This document shows positions 46,928 to 57,209 of a stretch of 64,000 nucleotides of DNA, piece by piece. Each line of letters begins with the position of its first letter. The first letter of the stretch is position 1. The translations under genes and the position numbers were made by a program. Origin of the DNA: Dipteronia dyeriana (Eukaryota; Streptophyta; Magnoliopsida; Sapindales; Sapindaceae); NCBI GenBank assembly GCA_032871835.1, contig CM065300.1:67901192-67965191 (forward strand). Direction: 5' to 3'. The notes below the pieces were generated by a model that had not been told where the DNA came from, did no database searches, and was given only the letters and a program-made list of their open reading frames with translations.

Positions 46928-48621
46928 GAACAAGTGGTTCAAGGGTGAGTGCTTTTATCACTAATATAAGAAGCACATGTGAGATAGCTTTGAGGCTATA
47001 TTTCAATTGTGTTGAGATTTCTTGCTTGCTAGCTTTGAATACTTCATGTATTGATATAAACTTGGTTATCTCACATCATGTTTGTTATGATGGTCAAAAT
47101 TTATTGATTAACTTTAGAGAAGTTCTTTTGATACATGTGTTGATTGAGTTGAGATATTATGCTTTTTATACTCTTGTTTTGAAACATCATCAACTTGGTG
47201 TCATGAGGACATTCAAGGCAAGAGTGCTCATAAAAAGGGCGAAAGTATAATATTTGGTGAATATAATGTGCAAAAAGGTATCTCTATACTCTAATGCATG
47301 TTCTCTTAGATGTTCATCTTTTGACTCAATTTTTTATATACATCTCATAGCAAGTCATATTAGAGAATTTTGTATAGCATACATAAGGTTCTCATTGACA
47401 TTTGCTATTTTGGATCTAATAGTGATATTGTTCACGTTGATCTTAACTTTGATGATTGTTTGTGTTTGGTATATTAAGTGACATTACTTTTGAAAACATA
47501 TTAGAGAAGTAATGATCTTGAATAAGTCTCTACTTATTGCTTTTAGATCATGTGCTTATGATCCATAAAAATTTGGTTTCTAAAACTTGCACCTTGCTTC
47601 TCTTATATGTTTTGCCAATAGGTTGAGTTTACTAATATGTAAACATTGGATACACCTTGAAGTTTTTGTGCTTAAGTACATTTAAAATGACCTATGGTTA
47701 GTATCCATTTTGCTTCGGCAATTACATAGAACTCAATGAGCACCTTCTTGAAAAGGGCTACACACATTGGTTGTGAAAGCTACCCAATGTTGGAAAGAGC
47801 TACACCATTGTGATGAGTGAAAGCCGTCACGAAGTGAATTTTTGTTTATGTAAAAAAAAATGGAGAAAAAAATCAAAGAAGTGTTGAAATGAAATCATAA
47901 AAAAAAAAATCTTTGATTCAAAGCCTTAAAAGAAAATGAGGAAGGCTTAAAAAGGAGTTTAGTTAAAAATCAAATCAGCTCGGGTTGAAAAACAGAAATG
48001 GGATGACGAGCCACATGCACACACACGCTCATATGTTGAAATCTATTCTCTTAAAAGCAAAAAGTTTCGGATGATAATCGGTTTGACTTTTTATGGAAAA
48101 AGCTTAAGATGAATAGTTATTGGAAATTGTTTGCATGTTGATTATCAAACTACTTCTTGATATATAATTGAAGCATATCTTTCACACACACACTTGGTTT
48201 ATGAGTATGATGTTATTTTAGCAATTGTTGAAGAATTATGAGAGAACTTGAAAAATCTTTGTGTCTCTCTTAGCATATGAAGCTTATTTTGTTGATATTA
48301 AATTGCTTGATTGTGTGATTGTGTGAACATCTTTGTGAACTTTATGATATCATGTATTTTAGTTATAGCATTTATCAAGGCGGAGCATTGTATGCTAGAC
48401 ATTGTTCTCTTTTATGATATGTTCACATGCTTCATTTTGTTACATGTTGGCATATTTTGACTTAATGATACTTGTAAGATATTTCTCATTATCTTTGTCT
48501 TGCATGATGATTCATTCTTAAGTCATATGTCTTTGTGTTTATATATTTGTGACTAATATGCTTGTTTTGTCTTTCACTCACTTTTGTTGTATGTTTATAG
48601 CATCTTATATCAAAAGAACAA
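46928..48621 (+). other. F3 gag end and spacer
   Basis: Only the last codons of gag remain. The spacer matches 26090-27790. Frames 46945-47250 and 47254-47481 echo frames in F2 because the nucleotides are so similar; they are disrupted in F1 and F5. Purine tract at 48377-48385. Confidence 0.6.
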
Positions 48622-49683
48622 ATGGGCAGAACTAAGGTTACCGGGAGTGGAAATCAATCAAATCCCATTGTGAAAGCCAAGTCTACCCCAAAGGGATCCA
48701 AAGCTTCAAGGTCAAAAGATTAAGGGATCTTTGCAACTAAGAAGATATTTCAAGAGAGAGGCATTGACTTAGGTAAATGTAAAGATTCTTATGTTCTTGA
48801 ATGCATTAAGGATAGGAATTGGGAATCTTAAGTGAGCATGTTAGAAATAGTGAATGATACTCTTGTTAGAGAGTTTTATCTTGAATATAGAGAGAGTGCC
48901 ACCTTATTGGATGCTTTGTTGGAGATTAGGGGTGTTGTGTTTAGAGTTAACCTGGAAAACATTAACAAGTTTCTTGGGCTATCAAATGATATAGATTCGA
49001 ACTTTCTAGATGTAGATGTCATTGAGAATCTTAATATCATGGGTATAACTCTTTGTGACAATGCTTCTTTTGAGTGGAAAGGTAAAGCATATATTAGTCA
49101 ACATGAGTTAACTAAGGCTAAAACATTTTGGCATCTATTCATTTGCACTAATATTATTGGATCTTCAAATTCAACCGAGTTGAATAAATACAAGATCAAA
49201 ATAGTATATGCCTTGGTGACTAATCAACCTATAAACCTTGGGGGTATACTTATGCTTTACATTAATAGTGCGGCTTTCTCTACTAGAAGAGATAAAAATC
49301 TTGCATTGCCGGGGTTTATAACTTCTTTGTGTTTAGCTCGTGGTGTTAAGAGTAGAGGAGATGATGTGTTGGTACAACCCTTGGAAAAGTATAGTGGTAA
49401 ACGTGTGTCATACATGTCATATAAGGATAAGGGTAAGACATGTGATACTTTTGGACTATTTAGTAGTTCTCAAGTTGATTGTCAAGAGACTAGCACAAAC
49501 ATTCTTCCGGATTCAGCTTTACATTTGAAGAAGAAGGTTGATGAGCTTAGTGCTATAGTTGATAAATAAGATGCTAGAATAAAAGAGTTGGAGGAGTGTA
49601 TTGCCTCAAGTTCAAGACCTCCTTTCAAGCATTATGTTAGATCAACTACACTCACATCTTTCTTCGGTGGACCAAGTAACTAG
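48622..49683 (+). pseudogene. F3 ORF2: best preserved putative plant transposon protein-like ORF
   Basis: 353 codons in one frame, interrupted by only three nonsense codons (about 48721, 48829 and 49567). The start ATG (MGRTKVTGSG) and total length agree with F2. The longest open part, 48832-49569, spans the whole recognisable domain: EFYLEYRES, RGVVFRVNLENINKFLGL, FEWKGKAYIS, FWHLFICTNIIGSS, VTNQPINLGGILMLYI, LPGFITSLCLARGV, then LKKKVDELSAIVDK coiled coil and an Arg/Ser-rich tail. The middle resembles PF20167. The coiled coil suggests oligomerisation or binding to Gag, which is speculative. F1, F2 and F3 share this ORF at the same place, so it is a regular part of the element. Confidence 0.65.
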
Positions 49684-50141
49684 TATTTGAGTCTTATGGC
49701 ATGTTTCTTACCTTTTGGCATCATTTCATGTCAAAAAGGGGGAGAAAGAGCTGCTAGTTACTTAGTTGCTTTGTATGTTGTTTTTGTGAACTTTTTAACT
49801 TTCAATGGCATATAATAATTAGTCTTAACATTTGATTAAGAATTCTTGTATTTTGGCATGTATTGAGGGGGAGATACATGTATTTGTGGACTTAATTGTA
49901 TATTCTTATCCATATTATATGTTGCCATTTGTTGTTTTTCTCTTGTATATGCATTATGCTTTGAGATGATTTGTTGGTTGCTTCAAGATAAGATCAAGAT
50001 GAAGTTCAAGAGTTGGTAAAGATTAGTTATAAGAATCTTACTCATTGTAATGTGATGGAGTGATTTTGTGACATATCTTCATTTTTATATTTGTAGTAAA
50101 TGTATAGGTGTTTTGACATGGAATTTGCCAAAGGGGGAGAT
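49684..50141 (+). promoter_or_regulatory. F3 3' region with three polypurine tracts
   Basis: AAAAAGGGGGAGAAAG at 49733-49748, GAGGGGGAG at 49865-49873, and AAAGGGGGAGA at 50130-50140 next to the LTR start TGTTAGG. Spacing matches F2. Confidence 0.65.
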
Positions 50142-52844
50142 TGTTAGGTTTTGGTTCGTGTTGTCATTAATTCCATATCAAAATGATGGTTACTTGTAAT
50201 AATTTAGTTGTTTAGATTCATGATGATTCAAGCTTCAAAGAAGGATGAACAACAAGTCAAAGAAAGTTCTAAGTTTTCAAAAAGAAAGGATGCAATTTGG
50301 TTCTACAAAGGTATACTAAGACCTTATCTTTCTCTTACAAGGCTTAGGCACACACACACAATTCATACATTTGTGTCCATACATCATTGTGCACCATTAT
50401 AGGCACACACATACAATTCATTCATATGTGTCCCTGCATCGTTGTGCACAATGTATAACACATTCACACACTTGAAGATGAATGCTCATGCATTGGTATG
50501 GAAATAACATGTTTTGGAAAATGCATGATTGAAGACTATCTCTATGTAGTTTGCATTCTAGTGTGGATTATGTTTGTGTGTGTATATGTTTGTATAACAT
50601 GGATATTGAACTTGGTTTTAGTCTTAAATCATTCTTGATTGAGTCCGGTCATTTTGGGTACTCATACTATTGATTTCAAGTTCTAAGTCAAAAGATACTA
50701 CACTTTCAACTCATGTTACATACATTGTCTTCGTATTCAAATATCGAGTCGAATTATTATTTTGTTGGTTGAGTATCTTATATTTCCATGTCCGTGTGAT
50801 ATTTAGGGTTTGTATTCCCCAAACGGATTCGAATTCCGAGTTCAAAGTCCGGAGAACGGTCGAAGAACGTGAGGGAAGCGCAAGGGGATTGCACCATGGG
50901 CAAAGGCCATGGAGTGGTGCATCCCCGAGATGGCACGCGGCCATCTCGACTGCAACACCTTGCTGCCCTAAGATACCCATGTGCCATCTCGGGTAAGCAA
51001 TAACAAAGAGGGGTAAATTTCGCCCATTTGCTTCTTTCACTCCCTCTCCTTTATATTTTCCTTCCCTCTCACATTTCATTCAAAGAAGAAATTCAAACTT
51101 GTGTGCAAATATTTTCTCTCTACATTTTCTCATCTTCCAAACAACATAACTTCTTCATTTGAGCTCTGATTTGAGTGATTCGAAGTTGAGAGTGTTTGTC
51201 TATTCATCCTCCATCTTTTCTCTGAAGGTTTGATATAGTTTTGTTGCTTTGTTTTATAGTATAAACACATATAAGCGGGACTGCACCTAAATCAACCATG
51301 TATTGATTTTCTCTCAAAGTTTTCTTTTAAAACTTTGTCAATTGCCTTGGGTTTTCTTCTTCAACTTATATATGTGTATTGTGAGTGTTTTGATTTGAGT
51401 TTTGAACTCTTTTAAAGCTAGGTTGAGTTTCAATTGAAATCATACATGTTGAGTTAGGTTTTGATTTTGCCTATGTTTTCACATGTTTGGGATTTTATTG
51501 TGCTAGATTTGATTCTAGGACTATTTGATGATCTTTGATTGTTTGATTTTGTGAAAAATAGTTCCTCATATGTATTAGTCTCTCTTGGCCGAATTCTCAA
51601 ATCAATACATATGTTTATGTTCTTTTGAGCTATTCATGTGTTTTGTTGAATCTATGATTAGGAATATGCTCTAGAACTTTAGCTTAAATCTAAATGACTT
51701 TGTCATATGATTTTAGTATGTTTTTGGTTTGTGTCATTTAAACTTGATCTTGTGATTTATTGAACATATCTTATGATTTAAGTTTAGATCTATGCATTTA
51801 TCTAGGTTGTGATTAATGTTGAACAGATCTTACATGATCTAGATGATTTAAACATGCATGATTGAATAGACTATATTTGATTTGTGCATTCATGCTCATG
51901 TCTAGTATTTTCCATAGGATGTGTTGATCATAGCATTCTATGTTGCGTGATTGTTTGCATTTTGCATTCATGATCACCTAGATGCCTTGTGAGAAGGAAG
52001 TATTGACCATAGGTGTGAAACCTATGTTGTTGAGCAAGAAGTGGCAAGAGGTGTGAGACCTTGGATTGTGAAGCAAGGAAATTTTGGCTAGAGTCGGAAG
52101 GACTCGGATAGTTGAGCAAGAAGTCTTGGAAAGAGGTGTGAGACCTTGGATTATCAAGCAATGAAGTCTTGGCTAGAGTCGGGAGGACTCGGATAGTCGA
52201 GCAAGTAGTTTTGTCTAGGGTGGTGAGGATCCAGATAGATAAGCGAGGAAGTCTTGACTAAAGTCGGGAAGACTCGGATAGTTGAGCAAGAAGTCTTGAC
52301 TTGGGTCGTGAGGATCCGGTAAGGTGAGCGATGAAGGCTTGACAAGAGGTGTGAGGCCTCGGATTGTTGAGCATGAGGGCGACATCTTCATGAGTAGGAT
52401 AGGAGGGTAGTTTCTAGGTAAAGGGGTCACTTAAGAGATTGTACTTATTTTATCTACTATTGGATTTTGTTTGCCGGTGGCTGCTAGCTCGTGGATGTTT
52501 CCTCTTCAGTGGTTTACCACGTTATATCTTTTTTCAACTTCTCTCTATCCTATCTCTCTCGTATTTGTATTTGTTATTTGAATACTATGGATAGAACTCT
52601 TTATGTAAGTTGACTTCCTTTCTATAATATAGATTATTTATGTGTTACAATTACTTTTTTGTATCACACTTTACTTGTTTTATATATTGATTAAGTATCT
52701 TTAATTAATATATATATTGTGGTACGAGCAATCTAGAGGGATAAACTTTTGTTTGTTTCTAAGGGAGTCACACTTTCTCTCAAACCTATTTACCACCCCC
52801 CCCTCTAGGTTAGCCTTGATCATTTAACTGTGTTTGTATTTTGA
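50142..52844 (+). repeat. 3' LTR of F3 (complete)
   Basis: About 2,703 bp beginning TGTTAGGTTTTGG, the best LTR start of the family. GC-rich box at about 50923-50998, TATA-like tttatattt at 51050, minisatellite at 51997-52372, C run at 52796-52803, end near 52844. Open frames at 50670-51079 are shadows of the GC-rich box. Confidence 0.85.
51997..52372 (+). repeat. 42-bp minisatellite, 9 units, F3 3' LTR
   Basis: Nine units against seven in the other F LTRs. The extra two look like a duplication of an adjacent pair: a 'gtgtgagaccttgg' unit followed by a 'gtcggaaggactcgg' unit occurs twice. The array lies about 0.95 kb after the TATA-like box and 0.5 kb before the LTR end. Confidence 0.9.
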
Positions 52845-54121
52845 CATAGGCCTTATGGTAGGTCTCTAAAGGATGCTCAGTGAAAGATCGAAAAAGTTTA
52901 CCCACCCACAAGTTTTGACGGAAGTTGGTAAGGGTTTCTTTCTCGTTAAAGACCCCCATTTGGATGACTTCCTTGTGAAAATATTCCACATAAGACCGGA
53001 GAGTTTCTCCTCGCTCGTAGATCACATATTGAAGGCGTATGTGATCTTTAGGGCGTCGTTGACACCCTGGAACTTTAAGCAAAAGTCAGTTGATAGCTTT
53101 GTGAAAGAATTCATTCTACCAGCGGGAATTTTTATGAACCAAGTCTTTGTATGGTTGGTCAATATGGTATGGAACATCCTGCACATGGCAGCCCTGGTAG
53201 TGTTCTGGACTTTCATCTACCGGCAAAACTCTCTAGATAACTCATAGGGTCTTCTGTACCCGAGAACTTGTTTAATGGCATCTTGAATTTTGGCAGGAGT
53301 TTATCTTCCCTGATCCATCTAGTAAATGGTACATTCAGCTCACTTAAGGGTCCTTCTTGGCTTCCTTGTGTTTTCTCTTCTTCATTTGTTGGATCTCTTT
53401 CTACAGCTTTGCCAGCTGGTCCCTCAGGCGATTGTTCCCATGCTTTTAAGAATCAGCCTTGAAACCCTCGTTGTCAAACCCTTCGGATGAACTGGAGACT
53501 TCAACTCTGTCTTCTTTACTAGGGGGATCTACTTCGGGGTTTCACTGGTTGCCTCCTTCTCCTGTCCGAGCTTTTCTCTTGGAGGCTGTCGGGTGAGAGG
53601 GATCACGTTGTTCTCACGGTGGGACATCTGCTGCAGATTTGACCAATCAAGGTTGGTAGCACAATGGTCCGCCAGTAACTGGTATAGGCCCTAACCTACC
53701 TTAGATCGAAGGTCGAGGTCCCATCCTAGTGTAGGTTGGTTCTGGCGAATGAGGTCTCAACTGATCGAATGCAGGCTGCCTGGGTCCAGGTCTACTTGCT
53801 TCTCCCTAGATATTGGGATTCACCAGTTGGGTTATAATTCCATCATTTAGCAAGCGAAGGGGGACGTTTTCCACGAGGGCCGCTGCTTGCTGATCGAGAA
53901 TGGCCTGGCTTACCACTGGTGGTCTTGAGGCCCGGGCCGCTGCTGGTTAGACTGGAGCCTGGTTATGATGACCAGAATTTCTGTCCTTCCTTGGATCCAT
54001 TCGTGTTAAAGCGACAGACTGTTATCCTGTGGCCTCGGGTTGTCCCTGGGAAGAGCGAAGCCTCATAGTTCCTGTAAAATAATAAACACATAAACCTTGT
54101 ATGGATTGGGTGTGGAATTTT
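52845..54121 (-). pseudogene. E gag (Tat-type gypsy)
   Basis: From the PBS, a long Pro/Arg-rich N-terminal region (54100-53250) reads with stops. Then comes the capsid segment in 53216-53022 (AAMCRMFHTIL...TWFIKIPAGRMNSFTKLSTDFCLKF, the classic ...FxxxLxGxAxxWFxxLPxxSIxSFxxL... layout). This is followed by 53082-52810 in another frame with GETLRSYVEYFHKEV and LETYHKAY. One frameshift lies at 53022-53082. No zinc knuckle or protease remains. Confidence 0.7.
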
Positions 54122-54138
54122 CCCAAGACGCCGCCAAA
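54122..54138 (-). promoter_or_regulatory. Primer-binding site of E
   Basis: The minus strand reads tttggcggcgtcttggg, close to the 'TTGGCGCCGTCTGTGGG' site common in Tat-type gypsy elements. It is three bases from the LTR. Confidence 0.7.
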
Positions 54139-54141
54139 AAG

Positions 54142-55317
54142 TGTTCACCAAAAATTTGCTCGGGTGAGGAATTTCAGTTAACACTCTTAAGACCACTACC
54201 TCGAAGGTTGCGGTTGGGGGTGATACCTTCGGTACCTGGTTTAAACGTGTAATAGAGGAGATGAAAATAGGTGATAACACCATATGTGAAGGATATGTAC
54301 ATAAAATGTCACTGTTTTACTATTGTAAACGAATCAAACGTAATATACAAAAATCACTCAAAATTCTCGATCTCTATTGGGTATAATGAGGGTGGCAGCT
54401 TAGTGCCTGTCAATTTGTAGAAAAAATGAAGGTCGTGTTCTCCTTAGATAATTTAGGCGACAATGGAGTTTTTTTCTTCGTTGGTGAATTCTAGCTCTTT
54501 TTTATCTACCTCCTCTTTCTGTGTACTATCCTCAGTGTATTTATCCAAGGTTCAATTAGGTTTTTGTTTAAGTTTCCCTGCCATGCAAATTTGAATCAAA
54601 TCCCCACTTAACGGGCGGGATCTTCTATTCAAATGTCATTGACTTCGTTTTAACTTATTCGATGATATCTTGGTGGGAGATAAGTTTGTTTTCTCTTTGG
54701 ACTCAATCACTTGTCTTGTACATACGTAGTGTTTTAGTGTATGATGGAGAGTGAATGCGATCCCGTATTCTACCCTAGTGAGATGCATCATGGAGATCAT
54801 CAACTATGATGCTTGTTATCTATATTGGCGAAGTACTTCTCTATAACCTTCTTGGCATTAGGAGCTCGATATGACCTTTCCTGGTCTCTTTTGAAGGTAG
54901 ACATGGCTACATTTTTTATCTGGATAGATTTTGTTCGTCCCTTGGTGAAATGGAGAGATACTGTAAGGAGAACTTGACGTCCTAAAGGGATCTTTAAACA
55001 ACTGGAGAAGGTAGTATATGTCTGGGGAGGTCGCGCGACATCTCGACCTTGAAGAACTCAGGTCTTCCTATGTCAGTCTTGCTTCAGGCTCCTATTTCGA
55101 TGTAAGGTGTTTTATTTGTTTACACCAAGCCTTACCCAGTGACCTTGGATGCTTGCGAGGTTTACCACTGGTGGGTGATCTCACCTTGCTTCTGTAGGGT
55201 TGTATGGTTGCTCAACCCTGGGACCTTTGGTACTGTTCTGTGTAATCCCGGATTGAGACCCTTGCTTGGAGAGTGGAAAATTTACCTTTTTTCGATAGCC
55301 AAATTTGGTTATTAACA
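54142..55317 (-). repeat. 5' LTR of E
   Basis: 1,176 bp, TGTTCACC at the PBS side to ATTAACA at the outer side. Ends match the E' LTR. Confidence 0.7.
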
Positions 55318-55593
55318 CCACATAAAAAATAACGTGTCAATTGTCTCTATCCATTTCTCTTTTTTATTTGTACATGTGCTTGATTGTATCTTATTTAGTT
55401 CATCGTTTCGTCATATCTTTATAAACAAGATCATTGTAAAGGTTGAGACGTGAACACTCTTTTGATCAAAGTTGTATCTATCATTTATCTTTTTAAGTTA
55501 ATTTATTTGTTTATAGTCATTCATTCATTTGTACTTATGTATATTGGACATATATATATATAACTGTTTCTTGACTTATGTTTTAGTTTGATC

Positions 55594-55631
<38 letters not shown>

Positions 55632-55830
55632 CTGTTTCTTGATTTATGTTTTGGTTTGATCTTTTCACTTGCAAATTGTAGACTTTAAATTGATGTGCTT
55701 AATTGAATATGTTTTTCAAAAGTCTACATGTGCTTTCTTTTGTTAATTTATTGTGATAAACATTAACTAGATGGACAAATTTTTATTTGTCTTTATGGAA
55801 ACGAAAAGATATGTAAAAACCTCAGAAAAA
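55318..55830 (+). repeat. F6: old, diverged F-type LTR end
   Basis: Follows the order of the last 500 bp of F LTRs: 'aacgtgtcaattgtctctatcc', 'ttgtacatgtgcttg', TA-rich part, 'gatggacaaatttttatttgtc'. Heavily substituted. A local duplication of about 75 bp ('ataactgtttcttga...tttgatcttt') with a (TA)n run lies at 55550-55665. Confidence 0.4.
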
Positions 55831-56900
55831 TTAGGGTTTTGATAAAAATTGATCAGCATAATATATATAGGTTTCAAAACTTTTCCTTTAGAAAACATAT
55901 TTTCGGAACCGATCTTTGTATAAATACGTAAAAAAAAAACTTAAAGTTTAACCGATTGGTCTCTTGAAACATTGATTCCTATTTCATAATCAAGTTTTCC
56001 AAACTATGACCCGCGATCTAATAACTTGTGTGTAGGCATGTCAGGATACATATAGAACTAGATGGAGGTTACAGAGAACAAGAAGATAGCACCTTGCCAT
56101 CTCCTACTGTGTTCGGCTGGCTCCCAAAAGAAGAACAAAAAAAACTTTATTTTTTCTTATTGCCGTACACGCACACACACTTTCTCTCTTTCTCTCTCTT
56201 TCTCTGTATTAGCTTATAGGTTTCCTACTTTTTGTTTTCTAATATGTATCTATTTATATATATATCAGAATCTTAGGGTTCATAGTCCAAGTCAAGATAG
56301 GATTCTAAATCCTATTTTATTTTGATCACCACTAGGAGTAAAATAATCTATATTACTTTTTTAATCCTTTTGTATTAGACATGGTTCGAACCTGTCCTGT
56401 TAATAATTAATTAATTAATAATTATTAATTATTAATATAATTCAATTATTAATATACTAGTCAAATAATCTTATTATTTAATAAGTTCCCTGAATTTATT
56501 CGTGTCACTTTTGTAACACAATAAATTAGACTATTCAATTAATTTAATCGTGACCCTTGTTATTAATAATCATAAAGGGCTAACTAGAGGACCTAATAGA
56601 CCCACCGTTTTGAGCTACAATAATACTTAGAAATATAAATTAAACTCTTCAGTTAATAATCCATGATTATTAACCTCGGAATTAGTCCACTACAAACCTT
56701 AGGTTGCACACTCGAAACTATAGACGTATTATATAGACTGAATCTCAGTGTCCATCGATATAGCAATTATGTATGGTATGATCCTCCACGAGTAGTTCAT
56801 AATTAGAGCAAGGTCATAAAGTCCAACTTACCTCTCAAATTATATCTTTTCCTTTAAATACTATTGGTTCTGTAATAAACAATTATATCACGTCTTCTGT
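55831..56900 (-). repeat. G': LTR related to element G
   Basis: Aligns with about 9690-10700: 'tgtcacttttgtaacacaataaatta', 'gacccttgtta', 'gtgtccatcgatatagc', 'ataattagag'. Ends are not defined and no PBS was found. A CA/CT-rich microsatellite lies at 56168-56205. Confidence 0.5.
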
Positions 56901-57204
56901 TATTTGTAAAATCTAAAAGAACCCCACGTCACAAATAGTCAACTAGACTGAGCCAACCAAAGTTGACATGAGATGGCCTCACAACACCCGGTCGGGGTCA
57001 CCTAAACGATCGAGTGCAAATAACCCCAATTGGAGTGATTCAATTGACTAGGTAAGGATAACCCAGCCGAGAATATTGAGATGTCGGGTTGAAGCATCTT
57101 ACTGGGGAGAGTGAAATCTGGTCAAGACTGGCAGATGGTCACTTGAACGACACGTGGACAATGTGGAATCCAATGCAATTATGAATTAATATGTAGAGAA
57201 AGAA

Positions 57205-57209
57205 TCTTA
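57205..57209 (+). repeat. Target-site duplication of H, left (TCTTA)
   Basis: Identical to TCTTA at 59549-59553. Confidence 0.85.

Larger units (their letters stand above)
46479..52844 (+). mobile_element. F3: F-family element with gag deleted
   Basis: A 5' LTR fragment (46479-46927) is fused straight to the gag end, so PBS and gag are missing. Then come spacer, ORF2 and a complete 3' LTR. Nearly parallel to F2 from the spacer on. It adjoins E gag at 52845. Confidence 0.8.
52845..55317 (-). mobile_element. E: truncated Tat-type Ty3/gypsy element (5' LTR plus gag)
   Basis: 5' LTR (54142-55317), PBS and gag on the minus strand. Everything downstream of the gag capsid region, including pol and 3' LTR, is missing because F3's 3' LTR end lies at 52844. 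Confidence 0.7.
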
